64,000 nt of DNA. Source: Chitinophaga sp. 180180018-3 (GTDB lineage Bacteria > Bacteroidota > Bacteroidia > Chitinophagales > Chitinophagaceae). A program made the position numbers and the translations under genes. This document shows positions 1 through 8,358 of the stretch, piece by piece. Position 1 is the first letter of the stretch, and each line of letters begins with the position of its first letter. The DNA is taken from the NCBI RefSeq assembly GCF_037893185.1, contig NZ_CP140772.1, positions 2,542,001-2,606,000 on the forward strand, in the 5' to 3' direction. A model generated the notes under the pieces. That model saw only the letters and a list, made by a program, of their open reading frames with translations, was not told where the DNA came from and made no database searches.

Positions 1-287
1 TCCAGCATCTCTTTCTCGAAAAGCATCTGGGTAAGGTTCAGGCGCTTCAGGGCATCCTGTTGCATCACCTGTACTACGGAAGCGGGAAAGTAAGTGCGTA
101 TATCGCCCAGCCAGCGGCTCACATTGGGCGACGAAGGGCCCAGGCCTCCCTGGCGGGTGGTATCATATAGTGCTTCCAGCGTTTTATCTAACTGCAGGTC
201 GGCCTTATCTAATGTATAAGCAGTACCGTCGTGCTGAGCTCCTCCGAGGATGAGCCGCCACCTGCGGATCATTTCTTCATGCTCCAT
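1..287 (-). CDS. VWA-type protein of a MoxR/VWA operon, N-terminal part only
   Basis: About 96 N-terminal codons are visible; the rest lies beyond the left edge. The ATG at 285-287 overlaps the stop of the DUF5682 gene (277-279) in another frame, which indicates translational coupling. The protein begins MEHEEMIRRWRLILGG, followed by helical sequence with the segment GGLGPSSPNVSRWLGDIR. The metal-binding DxSxS site of a von Willebrand factor A domain would lie further downstream and cannot be seen. The call therefore rests on position: in yehLMPQ-like operons a CoxE/YehP-type VWA protein follows the MoxR ATPase and the DUF5682 protein. MoxR ATPases and VWA proteins usually act as a pair in remodelling or metal insertion. 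Confidence 0.6.
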   Translation of the reverse strand, partial: MEHEEMIRRWRLILGGAQHDGTAYTLDKADLQLDKTLEALYDTTRQGGLGPSSPNVSRWLGDIRTYFPASVVQVMQQDALKRLNLTQMLFEKEML

Positions 288-3200
288 CACTCGATGATTT
301 AAAGTCAGCCAATCCGAGCAGTTGCATGACAACCGGGATTCCCCTGTTGCCGCGTTCACCGTCGATGTTGTCAGGGGCTGCCACCCGGATACCGGTACTG
401 GCGCCGCGATGCTTTACTTTATCTCCCAGTTTTTTCCGTTCCGGGGCGGTAAAGTTAGAAAAGGTGCGGCGTAATAACGGTAATACCTGTATGAAAATAT
501 CATTTTCCAGTTCACCTGCCCAGTTATATACCATGTTCCAGAGTTCTTCATCGAGCAGGAGCAGGGTGCCGCTACCGCGCAGAAAGCCTTCCAGCCAGGC
601 GGCGGCCGAAGCCGGCGGGTTGGCAACGGACATGGATACACTGAAAGTCCGGGCCAGGGTATTGCCGTCGATTGCTTTGGTGTCGAACAGGAGCCTGGTA
701 GCATATCCGGCGATCATCGGGGCCGAGTGGCTGTTACCGGAAATACTTTTCAGCGTTGCCTGCCAGGCGGCAGCCAGGTCAGGAACCTGCAACAGGCCGA
801 TGGCATCGTTCATGGCAAAGAACAGGTCGAGCAGCGGGAGGGCGGCATCGTCGGCAATGGCCGTACAGGCGGAAGGTAAACTGATACAGATGCGGCCTAT
901 CATGCTTTCCGTAATACTATTTACCAGCGCAGCATCCGTTTTACGGACGTTTCCATACCGGCTGATATTGACGAGGGAAGGGATGACCTCCATCAGCTGA
1001 AGCACATCGCCCGAAGCAGCAGCCAGGTTATTGATCCGTTGTATCAGCACATCTACAACGGCCGGTAGCTCGGCAGGAATGGCCGATTCCAGCATGCTGC
1101 AAACCTGCGGCAGGGTAGTCGTATTTTGGGCGGTATGGGTCACGTAGCGGGAGGCAGCTTCCCCGACAGTATTTCCCCAGTTGCCTTTTTCTATAATATC
1201 TATTGAGTAAGATGGATCCCATTGCAGTCGCCACTGCTCCTTGAAAGTCCCCTTGCCGGATACTTCGAACCGCTGCCCCCAGTTGATGCCCAGGAGTTGC
1301 AGGCGGTGCAGGAAAATACTTCGGTCGAGGTCCGTATCCTTTCGGAGGTCGAGGGTATAATCCTTGAAATCCGCCGTTTGCGGCAGGCGTAGTTTTTTCT
1401 GCAGCCGGGTAATGTCGGCCTGCAGTGGGGGAATGGGCACCTCCGATGGTACGGAGCCGATCTTGTTGCGTACAATCAGCTCGTCCCTTATCAGCTGCAT
1501 CAGGATGCTTTCGCCATTACACAATACAGCGAGGGTAGCTTCATTGAGTTCCTCCAGGCCGGGGCGGGAAAAGTGCCGCAGCGAGGCGAGGGCGTTGGCA
1601 AGACGTACGGCTTCCATGACATGCGCCACCGAAGTGTCCTGTTGCTGCTCCCTGAATAATCGGGCAACCAATGCCATCCAGCGGGTACCATCGTCTTTGG
1701 GATGCTCCCAGATATGTTCGTACCAGCCCGGGGAGGGGATACCGGCGCCGTAGCCGCTTTCATAACTCAGGCGGCTATAGGTCCAGGGAATCCAGGTGCA
1801 TTCCACTTTGGCTTTAGGTAATCCTTTCAGCAGGTCGTTGTCTTCTTTTTGTTTGGGCATTTCCTGTAAGGCCGGGGCATGCCAGGCGCCACATATTACC
1901 GCAATGCGCTGGAACATTTCCTTTTCAGCCTGCCGGATGCATTTCCGCATCCATGCCTCCCGGAGTTTTTCGCGCCGGCTTTCGCGACGGGGGAGTTCCT
2001 CCCGGAGTGCTTTCATGGCATCATGCACGGCGTCAAAAACCTGTTCCTGATCCTGGCGGTATTCAAACATATGTTCCCACCATCGCTCTCCATCGTCGTA
2101 ACCAGCGGCCTCAGCAAGATGGGAAATAGGGTCCTGATAAGCGAACTGTGCCTCAACAGGGAGCGTTTCGGCAATTTCTTTTTCATTTTCAGCTGCAGAA
2201 AGGTAAAATGCGAGACTGTTTAATGATTTATTTGAATAAAATGCTTCTTTATTATTGACAATCAGATTATTATAGTCTTTTGATGGAAAAGAAGGCATTT
2301 TCGGAGAAAAACCCTGACAAAAGTGCATTTTCCGATCGTCCGGAAGGCTGTTTTTTCTTAATGAAATAATTGAATAGATATCATTTATTGAATTGATAAT
2401 CTTTTTGTTATTATCTATTTCATTTTGTGTTGAAATAGATGAGTGAATTCCATTTATTTCCACCTTTTTGCTATCAGATCCTGTAGAGCTTGCTTGAATT
2501 GTCATATTGGTTCTTTTTTCAGAGAACCAGTCATTTTGATCGATATTCGCGTGTTTTTCGGACAATATTGCAGTTTTACTTCTCCAGGTTGAAGATTTAC
2601 TTCCGGCAGATTTTTGAGTATTTTCCTGTCGTTCACTGTCCGGTTGATCCGTAATAAATGATGTATTTCCATCATGTGTTTCGCGGATTTCAGCGATGAA
2701 AGGTTCACTTTTTAACCTGCTTTTTTCATGATGAGAGCCGCAACATTTTCCAAAATGATCCGTGAAAGATAATGTGTTTTTATCATATGTTTGACAGATT
2801 TCAGAGAGGAATGTTTCACTTTTTGACCCGCTTTTTTCATGATGAGGAAGGCAAAATTTTTCATCAGGATCTATTGGAGATGATGAATTTTTATCATTTG
2901 TTTCGCGAATTTCGGGGGTTAAAATTTCACTTTTTGACCTGCTTTTTTCATGATGAGGAAGGCAAAATTTTTCATCAGGACCTATTGGAGATGATGTATT
3001 TTCATCATGTGTTTCGCGAATTTCGGGGATTAAAGTTTCACTTTTTGACCCGCTTTTTTCATGACGAGGGAGGCAACATTTCTCATCAGGGCCCATGAGA
3101 AATAATTTATTCTCATCATATGTTTCGCAAATTTCAGGAATGAAAATTTCACTTCTTAACTTGCTTTTTTCATGATCCGGAGGACAACATTTTTCGCAAA

Positions 3201-3963
3201 GTAATCCTGTTGGGAATGGTATATCTTGTAAATAGTCCTGCCGATTTTTTAACAGGCCGGAATTTTCGTTACTTTTTTTATTATCGGGAGATGGGAAGAT
3301 GATAGGTTGATCCTCACGGGGATCGTTGCCAAAAGGTCCCGGGTGATTGCGGGTGAACCTCATCTGGCTGTTTTGAAGGCCCTGTGAAGGGCCTGCTGCC
3401 TGATTATTATTCAGGTGCTCCTTCCCGGAGGTACCTCCCTTCTCCGTATTAGCTACGCCGGTTGCCGCCCACCGGAATTGATTACCATTCAGGTGCTCCT
3501 CCCCGGAGATACCTCCCTTCTCCGTATTAGCTACGCCAGTTGCCGCCCACCGGAATTGGCTATCATTCAGGTGCTCCTTCCCGTCCTCCCCGGACGTATT
3601 CCCATTCTCCGTATCCGCCGCCGCTTTGGCCTCAGCTTCGTTATCTAATCCGAATACATGTGCCAGCGGAAGATCCATAAACCTGGCATGTATGTTATGC
3701 TCCCGGGCATACAGCATTGCCTGCCACTCCGGCGAAAAAGCTGCAAACGGATAAAAACAGGCCTTCTGCGGACTATCAGGCTGGTACGCAAGAATCGCCA
3801 CCGGTGGCTGCAGATCTGCGTGCCCCGCCCATTGAATCAACCCATCGGCTTCCGGCGGACCTTCAATCAGCACTATATCCGGCTGCAGCTGTTCCAGGAA
3901 TGCTCTTACATTCCTCGCCGACCCCGGGCCATGGTGCCGTATACCTAAAATATGTACAGACAT
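277..3963 (-). CDS. DUF5682 family protein (YehM-like) with a large repeat-bearing insertion
   Basis: A protein of 1228 residues. The N-terminus (HILGIRHHGPGSARN, then VLIEGPPEAD, residues 4-40) and the part from about residue 590 on (EAAGYDDGERWWEHMFEYRQD, AVICGAWHAPAL) are typical of the DUF5682 family, whose members are usually about 740-800 residues. Residues ~110-590 are extra: hydrophilic and low-complexity, encoded partly by clearly AT-richer DNA (2200-3300), and containing two tandem repeat families (listed separately). Removing the insertion gives about 740 residues, the normal family length. The reading frame stays open throughout, so the insertion is probably translated. The molecular role of DUF5682 is unknown; its partners here are a MoxR ATPase, a VWA protein, a SWIM protein and DUF5691. 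Confidence 0.85.
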   Translation of the reverse strand: MSVHILGIRHHGPGSARNVRAFLEQLQPDIVLIEGPPEADGLIQWAGHADLQPPVAILAYQPDSPQKACFYPFAAFSPEWQAMLYAREHNIHARFMDLPLAHVFGLDNEAEAKAAADTENGNTSGEDGKEHLNDSQFRWAATGVANTEKGGISGEEHLNGNQFRWAATGVANTEKGGTSGKEHLNNNQAAGPSQGLQNSQMRFTRNHPGPFGNDPREDQPIIFPSPDNKKSNENSGLLKNRQDYLQDIPFPTGLLCEKCCPPDHEKSKLRSEIFIPEICETYDENKLFLMGPDEKCCLPRHEKSGSKSETLIPEIRETHDENTSSPIGPDEKFCLPHHEKSRSKSEILTPEIRETNDKNSSSPIDPDEKFCLPHHEKSGSKSETFLSEICQTYDKNTLSFTDHFGKCCGSHHEKSRLKSEPFIAEIRETHDGNTSFITDQPDSERQENTQKSAGSKSSTWRSKTAILSEKHANIDQNDWFSEKRTNMTIQASSTGSDSKKVEINGIHSSISTQNEIDNNKKIINSINDIYSIISLRKNSLPDDRKMHFCQGFSPKMPSFPSKDYNNLIVNNKEAFYSNKSLNSLAFYLSAAENEKEIAETLPVEAQFAYQDPISHLAEAAGYDDGERWWEHMFEYRQDQEQVFDAVHDAMKALREELPRRESRREKLREAWMRKCIRQAEKEMFQRIAVICGAWHAPALQEMPKQKEDNDLLKGLPKAKVECTWIPWTYSRLSYESGYGAGIPSPGWYEHIWEHPKDDGTRWMALVARLFREQQQDTSVAHVMEAVRLANALASLRHFSRPGLEELNEATLAVLCNGESILMQLIRDELIVRNKIGSVPSEVPIPPLQADITRLQKKLRLPQTADFKDYTLDLRKDTDLDRSIFLHRLQLLGINWGQRFEVSGKGTFKEQWRLQWDPSYSIDIIEKGNWGNTVGEAASRYVTHTAQNTTTLPQVCSMLESAIPAELPAVVDVLIQRINNLAAASGDVLQLMEVIPSLVNISRYGNVRKTDAALVNSITESMIGRICISLPSACTAIADDAALPLLDLFFAMNDAIGLLQVPDLAAAWQATLKSISGNSHSAPMIAGYATRLLFDTKAIDGNTLARTFSVSMSVANPPASAAAWLEGFLRGSGTLLLLDEELWNMVYNWAGELENDIFIQVLPLLRRTFSNFTAPERKKLGDKVKHRGASTGIRVAAPDNIDGERGNRGIPVVMQLLGLADFKSSSDGA
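2638..3195 (-). repeat. Five tandem 111-bp coding repeats inside the DUF5682 gene
   Basis: Residues 257-442 consist of five consecutive 37-38 residue units with the pattern (E/G)K(C/F)CxxxHEKSxxKSExxxxEIxxTxDxN. Cysteines and the HEKS core are kept in every unit while other positions vary. The unit length is constant at 111 bp, except 114 bp for the last. The conserved Cys-Cys...His spacing could bind metal, but this is only an inference from composition. Confidence 0.85.
3400..3615 (-). repeat. Tandem ~78-bp coding repeats inside the DUF5682 gene
   Basis: Residues 117-188 contain two full units and one partial unit (29, 26 and 17 residues) of the pattern NTEKGGxSGxEHLNxNQFRWAA followed by TGVA. 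The DNA copies are nearly identical, pointing to recent expansion. They lie at the N-terminal edge of the inserted region and are unrelated to the 111-bp repeats. Confidence 0.85.
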
Positions 3964-4040
3964 AAATCTCTCTTTATCATAAAAACAATCCGGCTGCTAA
4001 CACCGCCTTTCTCTCGTTCTCAATTCCACATTCCTCATCC

Positions 4041-5120
4041 TTAATTCAAATCACGGCAGGCCCTGTACACATCTTTCCAGTCTTCCCGTGTTTTCACTAC
4101 CGTTTCCAGATATTCCTGCCAAACCAGTTTATCCTGAACCGGATCTTTAACTACTGCGCCCACAATACCTGCCGCCAGATCCGCTGCATTCAAAGTACCA
4201 TCGCCGAAGTAGGCCGCCAGCGCCAGTCCATTGTTTACTACCGATATTGCTTCTGCCGTACTGAGGGTACCACCGGGCGATTTCAGTTTGGTTTTGCCAT
4301 CCAGGGTAACGCCATTACGGAGCTCGCGGAATATGGTAACGATACGGCGGATCTCTTCCAGTGCAGGCTTCTCTGCCGGGAGCTCCATTACTTTTTCGAA
4401 ACTTTCCACCCTTCTTCTTACGATATCAATTTCTTCCTCCATAGAATCCGGAACCGGGAGGATCACCGTATTAAAGCGGCGTTTCAAAGCGCTCGACAGT
4501 TCGTTGACGCCCTTATCACGATTATTGGCCGTGGCAATTACGTTGAACCCTTTGCTGGCTTGTACTTCCGTGTTCAGCTCCGGAACTGGCAGCGTTTTCT
4601 CCGACAGGATGGTGATCAGGGTATCCTGTACATCGGCACCGATACGGGTCAGCTCTTCTATACGTGCCAGTTTGCCTTCTTTCATGGCCCGCATCACCGG
4701 AGTTTCCACGAGTGCCTGTTGGGAAGGGCCTTCTGCAAGAAGACGCGCATAGTTCCATCCGTACCGGATGCTCTCTTCACTGGTACCGGCAGTTCCCTGT
4801 ATAATCAGGGTAGAGTCGCCGCTGATAGCAGCAGCCAGGTGCTCGCTTACCCAGCTTTTAGCAGTACCGGGCAGCCCGTACAGCAACAGGGCCCTGTCGG
4901 TAGCCAGCGTAGCTACAGCAATTTCCATCAGCCGCCTGCTGCCTATATATTTAGGAGTTACTTCAAATCCGTTTTTCAGTTTTCCGCCTATCAGGTAGGT
5001 GACAACCGATTGGGGCGACAACTGCCAGTTAAAAGGACGTTTCTCCTGGTCCTGTTTTTTCAACTCCTCGAGTTCCTGCGCGTACAGTTGTTCGGCGTGA
5101 TAACGTAAAATGTCTGACAT
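4041..5120 (-). CDS. MoxR-family AAA+ ATPase (YehL-like)
   Basis: A 359-residue ATPase. The Walker A motif GLPGTAKS is at residues 82-89, a Walker B-like segment LARIEEL at 151-157, and a sensor-1 stretch NVIATANNRD at 193-202, followed by SSALKRRFN. This is the MoxR arrangement in which ATP hydrolysis drives remodelling of a VWA-bearing partner or its substrate. It lies between DUF5691 (24-bp gap) and DUF5682 (77-bp gap) on the same strand, so it is probably cotranscribed with them. The protein is cytoplasmic, with no signal peptide. The family call is secure; the substrate is unknown. Confidence 0.93.
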   Translation of the reverse strand: MSDILRYHAEQLYAQELEELKKQDQEKRPFNWQLSPQSVVTYLIGGKLKNGFEVTPKYIGSRRLMEIAVATLATDRALLLYGLPGTAKSWVSEHLAAAISGDSTLIIQGTAGTSEESIRYGWNYARLLAEGPSQQALVETPVMRAMKEGKLARIEELTRIGADVQDTLITILSEKTLPVPELNTEVQASKGFNVIATANNRDKGVNELSSALKRRFNTVILPVPDSMEEEIDIVRRRVESFEKVMELPAEKPALEEIRRIVTIFRELRNGVTLDGKTKLKSPGGTLSTAEAISVVNNGLALAAYFGDGTLNAADLAAGIVGAVVKDPVQDKLVWQEYLETVVKTREDWKDVYRACRDLN

Positions 5121-5144
5121 GGTATGACAATTAAGCGGTTTGTG

Positions 5145-6599
5145 TTAAAGTGATTGAATCTGACTTTTGGCTTGCAGCAGCTTGCCAAGATGTACTTTGA
5201 TATTGTTCCAGTAGCCGGTATGATAGGAAGCTGTTGGCGCTATTTCATCCAGTTTAGCCATAATGCCCACTGGTATCTGCCGGATAACATTACTCATGAA
5301 TTGCTGGTTATAGGAATAAGGCTGCGTGGCCGCATACTTCAATATACGTTCACATAGCGGAAGGCTCCATTCATCTTCAATGGCTGCAACATACCCGATA
5401 ACGGCCGCCGGATCCTGGTCGAAGCTGACTTCGGCAAAATGCTGTTGCAGGTCGGGGGGAAGTATGGGAATCAGCTCTATATAAAAGGTGCTACTCTCCA
5501 GCATAAACGACAACGCCCTTTGTTTATCTTCAAACCAGGTGATAGCCAGCACCAGCGCGGGAACAAATGGCTGCAGTACCTTGTCGAACAGGAACAGGCG
5601 TATCATTTCCCGGGTATTTTTCCCGAAGTATTTTTCCCAGCGGGAGGGATGTACGAAACTGAAAAGCTGATAGAGTATATGCGTTTCGTCGGATATCTTA
5701 CTATCGCTGCTGAGCTTTTCAATACCGCTGCGGAAAACGTCTTCATTAATATTTTCTGGTAAGGATAGATGTATGTTACCATCGGCATCTACCTGAACGG
5801 AGGATTCCAGTACCTGCCAGTAAAGCTCATGCAGGGAAGAGCCGGGAATCTTTTTAAGCAGTTGCACCGCAGTTTCCCTGACCTGTTTGCTTTTATCGTT
5901 CAGTAAGTACTCCAGCCATTCCAGGTCTTCCGGATCGGCAGGCTGACCAAATACGCTCAGCAATTCTGCCCTCACGGAGGCACTTTCCTTAGCCCAGGTT
6001 TGTTGCAGCCAGCTGCGGGCGGCGGGCGGATCGGAGGCCCGTAGCTCCTTTAGTGCCTCCACCCGCTGGGCGGTAGCACCGTTCTGCCACCGTTCTTCGA
6101 GGGATTCTGCTACCCTGGAGAAATTCCAGTCGGGGTTGAGTTGTCCCAGCCATTCTGCCCGGTAGCCACCCGCTGCAGCAATGAATGTGCGAAGGGATTT
6201 GTTCCGCCAGCCACGGTCCAGCATCACCGGCAGAATGTCCGGCTGCATCAGGAAGCCTTTCTGCGTGCAGTATTCCAGCCACAGCTGCAGCAACTGAATA
6301 CTGTCTGTATCCAATACCTGTTGCAGCACGCGATTGGCGGCGGGGGAGCAATAAGGTTTGGTCTCTGGCCGGCAGACGGCCAGTGGCGCGGCATTCGCTT
6401 TCACTGGCTGGGTACCGCTCTGGCGGAAATTATATATAAGAGAAGCCAGTTGCAAAAAATGCTCTTCCCGATCGCTGGCAGTAGCGGCGGAGATATTGTC
6501 TGCGGCCTGTTGCAGCACGTTACTTAGCGTACCTGCATCCGCAACTTTTTTACCGGTTCCTAATAATGCTGAATTGATGATGTTGGCCCACTGCTCCAT
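5145..6599 (-). CDS. DUF5691 family protein
   Basis: A 484-residue, mostly helical protein beginning MEQWANIINSALLGTGKK. The middle part (about residues 190-260) reads like HEAT-type helical repeats (SVRAELLSVFGQ, DLEWLEYLLNDKSKQVRETA), suggesting a scaffold. Its start codon overlaps the stop of the SWIM gene (TAATG at 6597-6601), indicating translational coupling. DUF5691 proteins occur next to SWIM and MoxR/VWA genes; no enzymatic motif is visible and no biochemical role is known to me. Confidence 0.8.
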   Translation of the reverse strand: MEQWANIINSALLGTGKKVADAGTLSNVLQQAADNISAATASDREEHFLQLASLIYNFRQSGTQPVKANAAPLAVCRPETKPYCSPAANRVLQQVLDTDSIQLLQLWLEYCTQKGFLMQPDILPVMLDRGWRNKSLRTFIAAAGGYRAEWLGQLNPDWNFSRVAESLEERWQNGATAQRVEALKELRASDPPAARSWLQQTWAKESASVRAELLSVFGQPADPEDLEWLEYLLNDKSKQVRETAVQLLKKIPGSSLHELYWQVLESSVQVDADGNIHLSLPENINEDVFRSGIEKLSSDSKISDETHILYQLFSFVHPSRWEKYFGKNTREMIRLFLFDKVLQPFVPALVLAITWFEDKQRALSFMLESSTFYIELIPILPPDLQQHFAEVSFDQDPAAVIGYVAAIEDEWSLPLCERILKYAATQPYSYNQQFMSNVIRQIPVGIMAKLDEIAPTASYHTGYWNNIKVHLGKLLQAKSQIQSL

Positions 6600-7933
6600 T
6601 ATAGTATTTTATATTCCTGGTTGTGCCATACTCCCAGTGGTTCATATTGCATTTCCTTTCCGGTTACAGCCATGGGCAGCGGTTGCCCGCCACTGAGCGC
6701 CAGCAGCTTCCAGATTTGCTGAAAAGTTTTCCGCACCGGCATCATGTGTTGATGGCTGTCTTGCAGCCACCATTGTTCCTGGTACCATACCGGTGTCAGT
6801 GAAGCGATGGTATACAGCTGGTCGCCATATATGGGCAATACTTCACTGATGGCGGTTTGCGCTTCCACGACTTCCTGCCAGCCGTGAAGGCCATGGAAGC
6901 TATGGCGGGCCGGCACAATTGTTTGTTGTTTGATGATGGCGCGCAACGGAGCTGCTGAAGGATAAAACACCAGCTCGGCATTAATAGCGGTTCCGGGAGT
7001 CAGCGGCTGGGTGATATTGCTCTGGCCCCGCACATAAAACTGTAGTATCAGCGCAGTTTTGCCGGTGTTGGTACCATACAGCCAGTAACGGTCTACTACC
7101 AGTTTGTCTTCTTCGGAAGTTTGTTTGCCGAGGATCTGCCAGGTATCCGTAATGCCTGTTTGCTCCTTTAATTCTTCCTGCGACCGGGAGAAGCCAATCA
7201 GTCCGCGTATATCCTGTTGCAGGGCTCCGGGCAGTTGTTCAATCCGCTGATATCCCTGTATCACGAGGTAAATGCGGATCAGCTGATTGACGAAAACAGA
7301 CTGCCAGCCTTCATGGAAGTAGCTGATGTCGCCCAGTTCGCGCAGCATGGCAGCCAGGCCGGGAGCCTGAGCATCTACCATACGCCGTATCATATTTTCA
7401 AAGAAGGAATTGTCTTTTTCCGGAACATCCATGATACCGCTTCGCACCAGGTCTTTTATCCAGCGCACCAGATCTGCAGCACCGTCGGCTACTTTTTGTT
7501 GCCGGGCCTGTTGCCGCTTTGCCTGGGCGGCTGTATCCACTGTTTTTTCACCGGCAGCTGCCTGCGTGCTTTTCTTTTCTTCTTTTTCGGTGCGCTTCGA
7601 CAGCCATTCACTCACCCAGTCGGGCGGGGTTTCCGAAGGAAACGAATCAGGCTGACGGGAATACAGCAATAGCAGTCCGAGTCCGTGTTTACAGGGAAAT
7701 TTACGGCTAGGGCAACTGCATTTGAAGGCAGTATTGACGGTATCTATCTGGGTCCGGTACGGTTTGCTGCCGCTGCCCTGGCATTCGCCCCAGAGGGCAT
7801 TTTCGCTGACACCTTTGCTCACCCATTTCGCCGGGTTCGCCAGATCCTTCCCCGATTTCCTCGAAGAATCGTCAGGTGCCATCGCTAGTACTTGTTCGTC
7901 GGATAGGTTCAATGGATTAACGGTTTTGCGCAC
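6599..7933 (-). CDS. SWIM zinc-finger protein (YehQ-like)
   Basis: A 444-residue protein with a clear SWIM motif, CSCPSRKFPCKH (residues 72-83, CxCx6CxH), a small zinc fold that binds DNA or protein partners. A lysine/alanine-rich linker (about 115-150) follows, then a long C-terminal domain. It is the first gene of the MoxR/VWA operon and is coupled to DUF5691 by a TAATG overlap. The longest reading starts at GTG 7931-7933, only 2 bp from a 135-bp hairpin element and without a recognisable ribosome-binding site. An internal ATG (residue 17) would remove little and is a plausible alternative start. Confidence 0.88.
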   Translation of the reverse strand: MRKTVNPLNLSDEQVLAMAPDDSSRKSGKDLANPAKWVSKGVSENALWGECQGSGSKPYRTQIDTVNTAFKCSCPSRKFPCKHGLGLLLLYSRQPDSFPSETPPDWVSEWLSKRTEKEEKKSTQAAAGEKTVDTAAQAKRQQARQQKVADGAADLVRWIKDLVRSGIMDVPEKDNSFFENMIRRMVDAQAPGLAAMLRELGDISYFHEGWQSVFVNQLIRIYLVIQGYQRIEQLPGALQQDIRGLIGFSRSQEELKEQTGITDTWQILGKQTSEEDKLVVDRYWLYGTNTGKTALILQFYVRGQSNITQPLTPGTAINAELVFYPSAAPLRAIIKQQTIVPARHSFHGLHGWQEVVEAQTAISEVLPIYGDQLYTIASLTPVWYQEQWWLQDSHQHMMPVRKTFQQIWKLLALSGGQPLPMAVTGKEMQYEPLGVWHNQEYKIL

Positions 7934-7935
7934 AA

Positions 7936-8070
7936 ATTAAAGAAGAATTACGAATTAGGAATTACGAATTACGAAATACCCCGGAGACCATAGCGATTGA
8001 TAATATTATCCGCTATGGTCTCCGGGGTATTTCGTAATTCGTAATTCCTAATTCGTAATTCTTCTTTAAT
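7936..8070. repeat. Heptad-stem long hairpin, copy 1
   Basis: A perfect 60-bp inverted repeat (arms 7936-7995 and 8011-8070) with a 15-base loop that contains the palindrome GATAATATTATC. The outer stem is built of 7-base units (AATTACG, AATTAGG, AATTACG, AATTACG). The inner stem includes GGAGACCATAGCG. It abuts the 5' end of the SWIM gene and would form a very strong RNA hairpin in the operon leader. It belongs with the copies at 26501, 31961 and 35437. Confidence 0.95.
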
Positions 8071-8358
8071 ACGAGGGCATCATTAGTCATTAAATTGTAA
8101 TGCTGCTAAAACTCTATGGGACATCAATTTGTGGTGGCTGTTCTTTTTAATATCTATTTATTCACTGTTATATTATCACGCCCTGTCATTTTTACTCCAT
8201 AAAAACAGGATAATTTTATCAGATAAGATGTAAAAAGTACTTTTAATAGAGACGATCGTAAAATCCGTAGCACCGTTTTAGTGAACAAGCCCGCATTCCT
8301 TTGTACATGGAGCACTTAACGTATACCCAAACCCAAACCAAAATTCAAACCCACAAAC
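8071..8358. other. Intergenic region between divergent SWIM operon and lipoprotein gene
   Basis: This 288-bp AT-rich gap must hold the promoter of the lipoprotein gene on plus. The promoter of the SWIM operon on minus should also lie here, or inside the adjacent hairpin. A weak -7-like TTCCTTTG is at 8295-8302 on plus. No gene or RNA was recognised. Confidence 0.4.

Noticed and set aside
2772..3098. Plus-strand frame with an internal repeat opposite the DUF5682 gene
   Set aside because: Its repeats are only the reverse reading of the 111-bp coding repeats; the opposite frame continues a conserved protein family.
7936..8070. Insertion-sequence ends or CRISPR-like repeat
   Set aside because: There is no transposase and no regular spacer; the unit is a single hairpin with matching arms.
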